This document shows positions 31,562 through 42,524 of a stretch of 64,000 nt of DNA, in pieces (position 1 is the first letter of the stretch; each line of letters begins with the position of its first letter). The stretch lies in assembly GCA_023634235.1 (NCBI GenBank), contig JAMKCF010000013.1:14261705-14325704 (forward strand), given 5' to 3'. The notes under the pieces were generated by a model. That model was given only the letters and a program-made list of their open reading frames with translations. It had not been told where the DNA came from and did not search any database. Source of the stretch: Pisaster brevispinus. Lineage: Eukaryota > Echinodermata > Asteroidea > Forcipulatida > Asteriidae. Position numbers and translations under genes: made by a program.

Positions 31562-33784
31562 AACTGATGTTGTTTATTAAGATTGTCATGGTAGAACTTC
31601 CCTTGAAATAGTTTATTTAAGGTCTCCCCCCCCCCCCCTATGTTCTCGTGACTCGGATGTCCGATTGAAATTTAAATTTTCAGCGGTTTGTTATTTCATG
31701 TTTGTGTTGGTTCACATAAAGTGTTGATTCTGGTCTTGAAAGTTACCAATACAGTGTACGTGCTTTAAGTTGTCAAGAAGCAAGTTGTCAAAAAAAATGT
31801 TAAACCATTTTGTCAGGACAACCAGTGGCATGACTTTCAATGGTATTTAATCATTAGCCATCTTTACAACACTAATGGTGTCAATTTTCTCCGAACATGG
31901 TGGTTAGAAATAAAATGCACACGCACATTATACATTGTTCAAGGACATGACCCGAAATCTCCTTTTTGTTTCAAATGACACTTCACTTTTGTCTGATTAA
32001 ATATTGAGCAAAACTGCGTCACGTAAACGTGACTCTCACCGCATTTTGTTTGGATTGGCAAGATGTCTGCTTTCCATCGCAACGCGTTTGACGTCACCAC
32101 GAGGCATTTTCGCACAGCCTGAACCCCTTTCGAGTACCGTAACCTTGGTAGAATCGAATGAAGCGATAAATGACCGTAGAAGATGATCGTCAGGCACTGA
32201 ACTTCAAACATCTCCTCTCGAATTATGCAAAAGACTACCCAATTAATGAAATACACGACAGAGCGCGTTACTGTCAAATTACACGTTGTTGATTTGTTTT
32301 TCTTTTTCTTTTTTTCAGCGTGTTGATGAACAGTCTCACGAGATATCACTTCTGTGGTTTGAGAAGCCAAATTCTCACTTTTTCACAAATTACTTCTAAA
32401 AATAATCTTGCTAGAGGAAATGTAATATGCTTTCCTGGGAAAATATTGACACGAACTACCCCTGTATAATTGTTGATTCCGTGTATGTCTTGATGTTCGA
32501 GTCTTCACAAATTCGCATGTTATGTGCAGACAAAGTACCGGCCATGTAATTATCGATTATAGAAAATATTTGTCTTGATCTGAAAGTGATCACCAACTAC
32601 GGCACTCATACCAGCTCCAGTCTCCTGAGAACATTGCAGTCTAAAATAACCCGAATGCACATGCGTGTTTGTGAACTTTCAAACAACGTGTAGATGTGAC
32701 GGATTGAAAAATCAACTGGAGCAGTATTTTATTGCTTTCACTACTTATGGCCTGTTTTGTTGAGCAGTTAATATCCTCTTCTTTAGTTGCTTGTTTTGGG
32801 GTTGATGGTTCTATTTGTCTGTTCTCGTTGTTTGAGGTTGAAATGGGATATTTCTCGTTTTAAAGAAGTACTCTAAACAATTCCCGAGATTCCAAGCACA
32901 CAATGAAGTAAACAATAGAGGAGCACACCATGCCCCATATCGAGCACCAAATGAAATCGAGGCTTGAACAAAAATTAGTCACGGGCACTTTCTATTGTTT
33001 GAGGTGAATCAGTAGACATTGTTGCTATTAGCACTCAGGGAACTGACAAACACGAGGGCCATCAAAGCTCAAGGCTTTTTACCTAAGCAAGGCTTCTGCG
33101 GTGCTTGACCCTTCCCAATGAGATGCAAACAGATTTCACTGTACACAGTTCAAGACCACTACACCCATCTGCCTGATAGCAACAAATTATTTTCACTGTC
33201 GACGTTTCTTGATACGCCACACTGAAGAGCATCGCTCCATTATGAAGTGGCTCCTCCAGAGGCTTGACCCATTTTGACAAAAGAAGACCCAAGATACAAC
33301 TTCATCAGATATCGCATCAAGATCAAAATAGTTTACTCAGCGTCTATAAAGAAGACCTGTCTTGCTTACGTTTATGCCCACAAAAATAGGAGACACTTTC
33401 CATTTCGGACGCAAAGCCAGGAAATAATTCGCCTGCTTAAAAAATCTACGAAAAGAACTGTATATGAAGTTGTCATTACTTATTGTGTGTGTGTTTGTGT
33501 GTGCCAGTCACTTGGGAAATTTTGGAGCCACTCGGAATGCTGATTGTACTCGTATAAATAATATGTGGAACATGTTTTTTTGTTTTTATCTTGGGCAAGA
33601 CATTTTCATCATAATAGAGGGTTTTTCTCCGCGAGGAATAATTGCGGACATTGGGAGAGAAGGCGACGGTTCCGAATACGCTATTACAGGGCTGTTTCAG
33701 GGAGAAATAAAACTGCTACTGTAATTGTGCCGAAAGGGACAACTGTTATTGCAGATCGTTCTTCGAAAACACCGCTCTCTCCAA
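31562..33784. other. Long non-coding stretch
   Basis: C13 at 31626-31638. A 143-codon minus frame (32370-31939) and a signal-peptide-like frame at 33464-33724 lack supporting context. Confidence 0.4.
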
Positions 33785-33960
33785 GGCCATGTAACCTGTG
33801 ATATCACAAGTTGACAAACGAACCACAGAGCCTGGACTTAACGCGGGCACAATTTGTATACTGAAAGGAACCATTAAATATATTATTTTATTGAGTTTGC
33901 ACTGTCTGATTTTTGATATATGAAGAAAGGGGCACATCTCAAAGTTCATATATGTTACTC
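33785..33960 (+). mobile_element. MITE family M1, copy C (3' truncated)
   Basis: Starts GGCCATGTAACCTGTGATAT, then CCACAGAGCCTGGACTTA, GGGCACAATTTGTATACTG and GGGGCACATCTCAAAGTTC, in the order and orientation of copy A and of inverted copy B. The GACCAGTGTA right block is not at the expected place; GACCAGTGTAGTATGTTGCC occurs about 650 bases further on, near 34611. Confidence 0.6.
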
Positions 33961-34027
33961 TTGAATGTATGTGTAATGTATATTCGGTTTGCGGTAACAC
34001 CATGTGTATATCTACTGTCTATGTAGA

Positions 34028-34292
34028 TTATTATTATATCTTTCTGGTAATGAAACCAAGGGACCCTCAAAAGCGACTAGCACTGTGACCCGTAGGCCTG
34101 AAGGCACCTGTGTAGAGAAGACGATGAAGAAATGTCAGTTTTAGATGTGGGAGGAAAACCCCAAGTAGGAAAAACCCACGCAGTCAGGTAGGGACTGAAA
34201 ACCCAATTCACATACAAGGCTCCGGCCCGGGATTCGAACCGGGGCCCCCAGAGGTGAAAGGCAGGGAAGGAAGCCACTGAGCCAACCTGAGC
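34028..34292 (-). mobile_element. tRNA-derived SINE, second head type
   Basis: Minus-strand head GGTTGGCTCAGTGGCTTCC contains A box TGGCTCAGTGG; B box GGTTCGAATCC lies at about 34230-34241. The body includes ACTGCGTGGGTTTTCCTACT, TGGGGTTTTCCTCCCACATC and ends in an AATAATAAT-type tail near 34028. Distinct from the heads at 6948 and 26253. Confidence 0.7.
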
Positions 34293-34710
34293 TTAGATGT
34301 GTTCTTAGAGAACTAGGTCTTGCTTTTTATTCTACTGCCGCGGAGTAGATTTGGAAATCGGGAGACTACTTCGGGACGGACTAGTTAGTTCTGAAAAGAA
34401 CTGTCCAGCTTATTAGCTACTACCTGGGCGGAGGGTAGGAAATCGGCCGGGACTACTACTTTAGCTTAATAGTGGATCGGATCGAGGAGATTTCTCGTTA
34501 TTAACTTCAGTGATCTCAACGTTTCGACTAGCTTGCTCTAGTCATCGTCAGCATGCAAAGCCCCCAAAAGTATATAAGTATGTGTAAGTTATGACAAAAA
34601 ACGTACGGTATGACCAGTGTAGTATGTTGCCTGTTCCTCACCAGTTGCTTCAACTATTTGGGAACCATGAAACTCTCTTGATTGCATATATATCCGTAAT
34701 ATGTAATAAT
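34293..34710. other. Non-coding; M1-end-like fragment
   Basis: A short ATGACCAGTGTAGTATGTTG near 34611 matches the inner right end of MITE M1; otherwise nothing recognised. Confidence 0.35.
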
Positions 34711-34712
34711 TT

Positions 34713-34954
34713 GCACCAGTGGTCAAGTGGTAAAGATATCTGCTCTACAGTGTGAGGGTCGAGGGTTCGAATCCCTCACTAGTAGTTTGCCCGTGGACTG
34801 ATCTTTCCAGAGGACTCCAAACATACAGTGCCGTACACACACCAGTCATTGTAAGAAAGGAACATAGAAATAATCTGAATGCCTTTTCCCGTAGTTGTTT
34901 AAAAAATCCCACCGGGCTTCAGACGAAGGGACTCCGTCGATGGTGGACCCTTTT
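34713..34954 (+). mobile_element. tRNA-derived SINE, third head type
   Basis: ACCAGTGGTCAAGTGGTAAA carries the A box TGGTCAAGTGG, and the B box GGTTCGAATCC is at about 34764-34774, closed by CTCACTAGT pairing with ACCAGTGG at the head start. A body follows, so it is better read as a SINE than as a functional tRNA gene. Confidence 0.55.
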
Positions 34955-35050
34955 GTAAATATCCATCGAAGAAATGCTTTCGTCAAAACATAATATTTGG
35001 GGGTAAATATCCATCGAAGAAATGCTTTCGTCAAAACATAATATTTGGGG
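34955..35050. repeat. Exact 48-bp direct duplication
   Basis: GTAAATATCCATCGAAGAAA, TGCTTTCGTCAAAACATAAT, ATTTGGGG occurs at 34955-35002 and again at 35003-35050 with no visible difference, indicating a recent duplication next to the SINE 3' end. Confidence 0.9.
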
Positions 35051-35372
35051 GTAAAATACTTAAATTGATTTAATCCCAAAGTCTATACAAGCAGTCAGTG
35101 GTACACAATTCGATTTGCTGAAAATTCAATGAACCGTTATGGTTATTCCTTAATTAAATCAAGCCAGTGCAGGCCAATGGCTTTAGTATTGAAGTCAGAC
35201 TCAACCATGAATACAAATTTTGATCGATGACTTTTTTTGCCCAGAGAGAGTTTTTGTTTCTCTTTCTTAAAAGAAAATCGATGTTTGCTACTTTCATTTC
35301 TTTTTTATTTTCCAAGGCAGAACATAATGTCGAATTGTTGTAATCTTGGCATGGGAATGTCAGTAAGTTGAT
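35051..35372. other. Non-coding spacer
   Basis: Nothing recognised. Confidence 0.35.
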
Positions 35373-36209
35373 ATATGAAAGAGTTTATTTTAATTTGATT
35401 TTCGTCTCTGGTTCACGAGGAGAATCAAATCAATACAGAAAGTCTCGCGGGTGGAAAAGTTTAAAAACTCTTCTTGTAACAAACTTTGACGTCCTTTCAC
35501 GCGTAATATTGATTGTAAATGTGTTGTAGGTGACGATGTGCCATCAGGAAAATAACTGATGAAACTATAATGTTATTTAATATCTACGGAATTTCCTCCG
35601 TCCTGTTAAAAGCGTCTCGACGTATGTCAGTCATGTTTTCCATCAATTTACCATTTTTGTCTTCAGATTTACCGGGAAATATCGACTGTTTTTGTTTATA
35701 CTACAGAACATGACGTTCGTTGCTGACCTTTAAGAACTGCATCCGTCAAAAGACGTCAATTTTTGATGTCGTAAATCAATTGTAATTTTTATATGAAAGA
35801 GTTTATTTTTAATTTGATTTTCGTCTCTGGTTCACGAGGAGAATCAAATCAATACAGAAAGTCTCGCGGGTGGAAAAGTTTAAAAACTCTTCTTGTAACA
35901 AACTTTGACGTCCTTTCACGCGTAATATTGATTGTAAATGTGTTGTAGGTGACGATGTGCCATCAGGAAAATAACTGATGAAACTATAATTTTATTTAAT
36001 ATCTACGGAATTTCCTCCGTCCTGTTAAAAGCGTCTCGACGTATGTCAGTCATGTTTTCCATCAATTTACCATTTTTGTCTTCAGATTTACCGGGAAATA
36101 TCGACTGTTTTTGTTTATACTACAGAACATGACGTTCGTTGCTGACCTTTAAGAACTGCATCCGTCAAAAGACGTCAATTTTTGATGTCGTAAATCAATT
36201 GTAATTTTT
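35373..36209. repeat. Near-identical 418-bp tandem duplication
   Basis: ATATGAAAGAGTTTATTTT at 35373 recurs at 35791, and everything between repeats up to CAATTGTAATTTTT (ending at 35790 and about 36209). By eye there are only two differences: one extra T in the early T-run and G to T in ATAATGTTATT. The unit carries an inverted pair GACGTC near its ends, GAATCAAATCAATACAG and TTTGACGTCCTTTCACGCG, but no open frame. It is either a very recent duplication or an assembly artefact. Confidence 0.92.
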
Positions 36210-36829
36210 TTTATATATCTGTATCAAACAATCAGACAAAGCCCACTCAGTATATTGCTCGTATAGAACTCCTCGCGAATCTACTCAAATGAATCAATCA
36301 ATTGCACTTGCAGGGAAACTCACCGATCAGACATGTTGACTCTGTTAAGATCGGTAAACCTGGTCCCCATGCAATGTGTTTAGCTATATGTGGTACAACC
36401 ACAGGCAAAACTATGCGATGGATTTTGAAGGATTCAGGAAAGTGATTTTTACTATTGAATTATTTGTTGAATTATTATTATTATTATTATTGTATTGTAA
36501 TTTTGTTTTTATTACAAGGTGTATTTGTTTGTTTAAATTACGAATGATGCGTCAGTTTTAAGTCCAACGGATTCTGATTTTTAAATTGTTAGTTGTTCAA
36601 ACCAACCCTATATCACCACCCTACGTCACTCATTCAACTTAATTTGCCACTTGTTCTTGTGTCGAGTAATTGTGTGTCTTGCCGGAGTTAACTTGCTCTG
36701 CACTTTTTAGCAGAAACGAAACAAGCCCGGCGGCAATTTTTTTTTATTATTCAACTGTAATAATAATGACGTATAAATTAAAATACATATCCACACCATA
36801 CCAAAAGACATAAGAATACTTTCAGGCTT
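36210..36829. other. Non-coding; short ATT repeats
   Basis: ATTATTATTATTATT near 36474-36491; nothing else recognised. Confidence 0.4.
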
Positions 36830-36857
36830 TCAGAGAGAGAGAGAGAGAGAGAGAGAA
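36830..36857. repeat. (AG)n microsatellite
   Basis: About 13 AG units just before the LINE fragment. Confidence 0.85.
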
Positions 36858-36884
36858 AGGGGGGACCTTCCAAGATTCACCGTG

Positions 36885-37350
36885 TTCAAAACACCCCGTT
36901 CGCAACATAAAAACACCCAGCTTACACGAACTCCACAGGCTCCCGATTAAAAAGCATACCGCGTATAAAGTAAAATCTCCTCAATTTCAAAGCTCTTCAT
37001 GACAATCTGATCTTCTGCATAAATACATTCATGTTCGTTCTTTTCGTTCTGCTGGCCAATCCTAACTGATGCAAGGTCACTGTTTCTACCAAATTCTATG
37101 GCCAAATAGCCTTTCAATTCATTGCACCTTCATTATGCTATGACTTAATACCGGTTCATATTCGCCAAGCTGACTCTGTTCTGATTTTCAAAGGACTTTT
37201 AAAGACTCACTTGTTTGAATCTACATTTGTGTAACAAATTGTTTCATATTTATTGCATTGTTTTATGTTTTGTGCGTTACGCATAAAAATAGGCTCCTAC
37301 ATTATGCGCTATGTCTCATAATGTACTATTATTAATATTATTATTATTAA
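36885..37350 (+). mobile_element. CR1/L2-type LINE ORF2 C-terminus and 3' UTR
   Basis: The frame around 36900 reads SLHELHRLPIKKHTAYKVK, matching the LHWLPI..R..YK motif that follows the reverse-transcriptase domain of CR1/L2-group LINEs. After a frameshift the end is intact: LIPVHIRQADSVLIFKGLLK, then THLFESTFV and a stop at 37232-37234 (the family pattern is LP..IR.A.S...FK..LKTHLF). A UTR of about 115 bases with GCGCTATG and a short ATTATTATT tail (37325-37350) follows. Frameshift and stop show it is dead. It is a different family from the minus-strand LINE ends. Confidence 0.85.
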
Positions 37351-38559
37351 GGGTCAGAGATTACTAGCCCAATAAAATATGTGATGTTTTGCAATTGTGC
37401 CTGGTTCCCGGCAAGCAAACATTTGCGAATGCTCTTGTTCTGCCTACACCATCGTACGAGGTGGGGGGGGGGGGGGAACCGTTCAATGACCTGTACACAA
37501 TGGGGGCCAACAAACTGCATCCAGCACAATACTACTCAGTGACATCTAAATGGGGTCTGTACATTTGATACCAAGATATACGTGTCAAGACCCATCTCAT
37601 TCTACTGCGTAGACAAAAGAAGCAATATTTACGCAAAGTTCCCGTGTGTAAACTGTTTGCCTAGTTTTTTGTATACATTGACAATATAGCTCTCATTGGA
37701 ACGACATTGGAGCTGTCCCCCCTTCTTCCCGAAACGGCGTATTGACGGTCAGACAACATTGTGGTAATTCGAGATACCGCAGAGTTCCTTATGTGTAGTC
37801 TTCCTGCCAAGCCGTCAATCGATATTCAAACCGGAGGACTTCGGGGGGCCACATTTCGCATCAAATGACTCTATGCTTTATATACGTTGCCTTAATTCCT
37901 TCAAGTAACTGTACAATACTTTTTACTCGAATGTTGACTGTTTACTTAGTGAATTGTAAAGTGACAGGGATATCGGTATAGCCAGTGGGGTTAGGGTTTC
38001 AATAAGTGTTGGGGGAAATTTTCTGTAGTCATGACGAAGACATCCGCTATATCCAGTTTGATTTATTCCATGCAACTCGACAATCGTACGACGATGAATT
38101 AACTTTATGAATATGAGGACACTCCCGGTGTTCTCATTCCATAGGTGAGGTCAGTTGTTTCGGACGTTTTTCTGTTGCAATTTATTTTAAAAAGTTAGCG
38201 CCCCTTTCATCCCAATCGTTGATCATTGAAAGAGACCGAATTGAACTATAATACTCGAGTCCAGAGGGTGTTGTGTGAACTGAAAAGTGATGCTATTTGA
38301 AGTCATCGACGTCAACGAAACACCCGCCGTGTTTTCTGACATGGCACCGGCCGTGGGGTTTATCCCGTCTTGCCCCCGTGACGCGGTTATGTTGATTTCC
38401 GCGGAGTAGCTACTTTTACTAACAACGTCCGATACAAAATAATGGCTTGGCGCAGCCAAGCGATCGTGTTTCCATTTAGATTTGTCTTTATTTATTGTAA
38501 GACTTAAGTTACATACCTTTTTTCTTCGGGGAAGATGTCGGTGGAATGTGGCTCGTTTT
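37351..38559. other. Non-coding; G14 run
   Basis: G14 at 37463-37476. A minus frame 38459-38223 is Ser/Thr-rich without recognised domain. Confidence 0.35.
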
Positions 38560-38640
38560 ATTTCTCCTCTCGTGAACGGAAAGCGGAGAAGAATGGAGTG
38601 GTCTGGTTGTAGCGTGACATGTGGGGAATTTTTGTATCAA
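38560..38640 (+). other. Thrombospondin type-1-like peptide, possible exon remnant
   Basis: In the frame of 38482-38685 the translation contains EWSGCSVTCGE, which fits the TSP1 core W-S-x-C-S-V-T-C-G. A pyrimidine-rich TTTTATTTCTCCTCTCG lies upstream with AG dinucleotides before the motif, but no good GT donor follows within the expected distance and the downstream residues (FLYQPPSLM) do not continue a TSP1 domain. It could be a broken or misjudged exon of an extracellular matrix or guidance protein, or coincidence. Confidence 0.22.
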
Positions 38641-39274
38641 CCCCCGTCTTTAATGACACCGAATACACACACAAAATCTCTTTAAAATGTAACCGATCGG
38701 TGAACATAAATGATGAATATGACGGCAGTAAGGGCTGACTGTTTTATGATGGAGAAAGGAACATCGACTGAATTTTCTCTGAGGGGTTTTCACTTAAGAG
38801 TTTAAGAGAAACTGTCATCCATTTAATAGCTGCAAACCTATCAATGGAATTGCACATCAGTGTTTTTTTTGTGGATTAAGTTATTCAATTTTCTATCAAC
38901 ACGTTACACGATCAACCTGTAAGAAGTTATGACATTCGGTAGCAACCTTGCAGTGAACAACTGAAAACTCTTTACATTTGTGTTTTTAGTTATCTTTATG
39001 GTTTTTGTGTATTTGTCATATCGGGCTTCCTTTTGATGGCCACAATTGAAATATGCAACCAGTGACTTGTGTAGTAATCCGAATGCTATTTTCCTTTTTT
39101 GCTGTCGACAATGACAGTACTTCAGGCATAATTTTGTTCTGGAGGATTGGTACTTGGTTAACTTTCTTTGGGGAACCATCGAGTGGTCTTATTTTTCTTT
39201 GATAATTACACACATCCTGGTACTTTTCTTCTGTTACGAAGTTTTTAATAAACACACCATGACCAACCAAAATG
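38641..39274. other. Non-coding, nothing recognised
   Basis: Short frames only. Confidence 0.35.
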
Positions 39275-39617
39275 GCGTGTCGTGGCCCAGCGGTTAAGAG
39301 CACCAGACTCTTAGCTCTGGTGTTTCTGATCGGCAGAAGGTGGGTTCGAGTCCTGTTCATGGCACTTGTGTCCTTAAGCAAGATGCTTTTACCATAATTG
39401 ATTTGTCCTTCGGATGGGGCAATGAACCGTAGGTCCCATGTACTAGGATTGGTAGTGCACTTAAAAGAACCCACAACACTTATCCTGCTAGAGTAGGGGT
39501 TAACCCTGGCGTTCTGGTTTACAAAGAATTCACCCTTGTTTACAGGTTTCCTCAGGCTTGCGAGCTACAGTGGTTAAGTTCACGTTTGATGCATCACTGG
39601 TTCCATTGCCAGACATT

Positions 39618-39674
<57 letters not shown>
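39275..39674 (+). mobile_element. tRNA-Leu-like SINE ending in (AAT)n
   Basis: Head GCGTGTCGTGGCCCAGCGGT has A box TGGCCCAGCGG; GACTCTTAGCTCTGG is the anticodon-arm region; B box GGGTTCGAGTCC is at about 39342. The body follows the SINE at 6948-7384 in order: TTGTGTCCTTAAGCAAGA, GTCCTTCGGATGGGG, CCGTAGGTCCC, AAAAGAACCCA, GGCGTTCTGGTTT. About 18 AAT units at 39620-39674 may be its 3' tail. Confidence 0.78.
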
Positions 39675-39676
<2 letters not shown>

Positions 39677-40321
39677 TAATATCAAACCCTTGAATGTTGC
39701 CATCGTATAAGAGTTGGTCACGTTTTTGATTAGACATATCGAAACTTGAGTCGTGTTCGGTGGTAATTTTCCATCCCGAAGTGTTTTTCAGACAACTAAT
39801 TATACAGACAATTTGGAACTGGTGTCAAATTTATGACAAATGTATCCGTAATACGACCGTGCACAAAACCCCCATAAATCACATGAGTAGATAATTATGT
39901 TCACCAGACCGTAACCACCAACAGTGTGGATATTTTCACAGGTGAAAACTTAGGAAAGGGAACTTAATTATCTCAGTCTCTTCCAGCAGATTATGATTCG
40001 TTGTCCCTTTAACTTGTAATACGCCATTGTATTGAGGGAGAGATTTAGTACTCTCCCATGGGTACAATTCTGCATGTGTGTTTGATGTCGACGGCCCATT
40101 AGTACCAAGTATTAGCACGGACCTTGGAATATTGGACCAGTAATACCCCAAGTATGATTGGAGATTTGTGGCTTTCGCTTGGGGAATTATCAGTCTCAAT
40201 CTCGAGTTCGTGTGGTGTGGTGGGACCGCGGAACTGACTTTGTGTCACCTAAAACCCGGCTGATGTCAGAGACTAATACTGGCTGGTTTTTTGACTATCT
40301 GACTATACGCGCCTGCTAGAT
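39675..40321. other. Non-coding, nothing recognised
   Basis: Short frames only. Confidence 0.35.
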
Positions 40322-40469
40322 GAGGCCGTGTCTTTAATTGGCGGCTACATCTACGGCTACGGCTGAATCGTTGTGGTGTCATGTGTTGAAGTATAGGACG
40401 TCCTTAGCAACACCCTTATCAACAGTCGTAGCCGTCATATAGCTGTAGCCGCCAGTTTGAATGCGGCCT
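40322..40469. mobile_element. GGCTAC foldback MITE, family G, complete
   Basis: The left end GAGGCCGTGTCTTTAATTGG, CGGCTACATCTACGGCTACG is mirrored by the right end GTCGTAGCCGTCATATAGCT, GTAGCCGCCAGTTTGAATGC, GGCCTT, giving inverted arms of about 45 bases around a centre of about 55 bases (GAAGTATAGGACGTCCTTAG). Related copies or half-copies lie at 8943, 26093, 26730, 40888, 41740, 42525 and 50049. Confidence 0.75.
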
Positions 40470-40805
40470 TAAAGGCTGGGTATTCTTTTGTTAATTGTCA
40501 AAGGCCAGTATCATCACTTGGTGTATCCCAAGAAATGCATAAAGCAACAATAATGCGAAAATAATGAGGGGAAGAAACACCCTTGTTGCATAGAATTGTG
40601 TGTTTTCAGATGCCTGAGAATCTCAGATTCAATTTGCCGGGTGAAAATTACCTCTTTTTCTAAAAATACATTACTTCAAAGGGAGTCATTTCTAACAATG
40701 TTTTATAATATCAACAGCTCTCCAGTGCTCTTCGCCAAGTAAGTTTTATATTTTAAAAAAATCTCGTGGAGTAATTACCAAAAGTACGGTACACCTTGCC
40801 TTTAA
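40469..40805. mobile_element. TTAA-flanked MITE, family K
   Basis: 337 bp between TTAA at 40469-40472 and TTAA at 40802-40805. The left end TTAAAGGCTGGGTATTCTTT, TGTTAATT is mirrored by the right end AATTACCAAAAGTACGGTAC, ACCTTGCCTTTAA. TTAA target use suggests a piggyBac-type non-autonomous element. Interior words (TTGGTGTATCCCAAG, AACACCCTTGT, ACAATGTTTTATAATATCAA) match a MITE I recall from echinoderm genomes. It abuts the family G element exactly. Confidence 0.72.
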
Positions 40806-40887
40806 AGTATTTATTGTTGCCGTCCATGCCCACACGGTCCCCTTCCAGTCAAAGTCAAAAGACGCAGAACAAGCTGTATCTGAAGTG

Positions 40888-41000
40888 ACCGACTTCGTCT
40901 GTGGCTGTGGCTGTGGCTGATTGCTACAGTGAGCAGCCGCAGCCGGATATTAGGACATGCTCTAAAGTTCGTTTGGTGACCAGACGATGGTGCCCTCGGA
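40888..41000. mobile_element. GGCTGT foldback, family G relative
   Basis: GACTTCGTCTGTGGCTGTGG, CTGTGGCTGATTG faces AGCAGCCGCAGCCGG. Hexamer arms as in family G, ends diverged. Confidence 0.45.
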
Positions 41001-41739
41001 CGTCCCATTGTTTGTCTATGATGATCAGTCAGGGCGCTAAACAAGACGCCCTCGTACTTACGTATTTCCGGTTCATGGTGCTTTATGGGATACGCCCCAA
41101 GCGTCCTTGTACATCACATCAGTACATAACGGAAACTTCTGTGTGACATTTGGGGAAGTTCAATCCAACCGTAGTCGGATATGTTTAATAATTTCGATGC
41201 AATTCACTTCGTAATTCCCTCAAGAATACTTTGTTCTCGCCAGGTAAGAGTGCCTCCATATTAATGACTCCCAAACTTGGTGATGCAAGCCTGCACTTTA
41301 TTATTACATCATGTGTATCAAAGCAACATCAATATTTCCTAAGGAAACACCATCTCTTTGCACCTGTATCACTCCTAACACCTCGATCCTTGTTTTATTA
41401 ATCAAACCTGTGCACCTTCCTACGGGGTGTGAGAATCGATTCCTGTGCGCATCGATTCCTGGGTTGTTCGCTGGTGTCGAATATTTGTTGATATCGAAAG
41501 AGTGCCAGACTCTAACTGTAAGGACACGAGGTGACAAAGATATTTTGTTGTAATTGTTTGTGAAAGACCGGAATGGAGATTGAGCACCCCCCTCCTGCTC
41601 CATCACGGGGCACGCCCATCCTCTAATTATCCTGCGTTAGTTATAGAATAACAATCCTTGGACATTGTCTGGTTCACCAAGTATGTATGTTGTCATTATA
41701 CACCCTTAGGGACCAGATTGTTTTTCTTGACGCCTCAAC
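41001..41739. other. Non-coding, nothing recognised
   Basis: No gene supported. Confidence 0.35.
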
Positions 41740-41880
41740 TGGAAAACAGACCGCATCCCAAGGCAGTGGCTATGTTTTGAACGCCCAAAAGGCCCATTCT
41801 CTAACGTTGTCGTTGCAGCCAGCAGCCATAGCCGTGGGCCGAAGTCGCTTGATGCGGGCGCGGCCACAGGTCCGAAAGAA
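41740..41880. mobile_element. Family G/H foldback copy
   Basis: Contains GGCAGTGGCTATG, GAACGCCCAAAAGGCC, GTTGTCGTTGCAGCCAGCAG, CCATAGCCGT and CGAAGTCGCTTGATG. The same series occurs at 42525-42660 in the same orientation. A 141-codon open frame (41687-42112) overlaps it and is discounted. Confidence 0.55.
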
Positions 41881-42086
41881 GCGGCTTTCAGGTCTTAATC
41901 CAGACCACGCAAAGACGATTTACACACAGATTAACAACCAAAAAGGGGCCATGCTATGTTTGCGTCGTGGCTTAACGTCGGACTTTCTTGTTCAAATTAT
42001 ACATTTTGGTCTATTCGGCCTGTACACGCAGTTCAAACGTTACGCTTCGCCATACCGTAGCCGTCGTAGGACTTATCAACTGTGCA

Positions 42087-42269
42087 GGGCCAATTTTCAT
42101 AGAGCTGCTTAAGTACACGCAGAGCTAGTCACAGCAAATTATGATTACCAGAATAAGGATACCAGCCAAAATATCATGTCACTTTCACCATTTGTGACTG
42201 GTATCCTGCTCATTTCTGAAAATGGTAAAGCAACATTTTCTGACTAAACAGCTCTATGAAGTAAGGGCC
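42087..42269. mobile_element. hAT-like MITE with 7-8 bp target duplication
   Basis: Starts GGGCCAATTTTCATAGAGCT, GCTTAAG and ends with GCTCTATGAAGTAAGGGCC, so the ends form inverted repeats. CTGTGCA flanks both sides (42080-42086 and 42270-42276); including one mismatch the duplication is 8 bp, as for hAT elements. The interior has CCAGAATAAGGATACCAGCC facing GACTGGTATCCTGC. A rearranged copy is at 52578-53073. Confidence 0.75.
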
Positions 42270-42524
42270 CTGTGCACTGATACAAAAGTGAACGTATAAA
42301 CTCAACATTGACACTAAGCAGCTAAACATTAAGCGGTTACAAATTGAGGGCCAGAGTAGATATACGAAAAGCTATTGTTACTACTCGGACCCTGTGAAAA
42401 CTGTTGGCGTTTGTGCTCACCATCAGAAGGCCGAGTTAACAGCCAGGATGGTTTATTAGGTTAGAGAGGGGACGTTTCGAGCTTTAATTTGATAGGGGGA
42501 GCATAGATCAGCAGATGAGTCCCG

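Noticed and set aside
33464..33724. Frame starting MKLSLLIVCVFVCAS, which looks like a signal peptide
   Set aside because: The hydrophobic stretch comes from a (TG)n tract, no Cys-rich or other mature domain follows, and there is no splice or promoter context.
34713..34785. Possible functional tRNA gene on the + strand
   Set aside because: Both boxes are present, but I could not fold a standard anticodon arm, and it leads into a SINE-like body.
41687..42112. 141-codon + strand frame
   Set aside because: It spans a family G/H foldback and the start of the hAT-like MITE.
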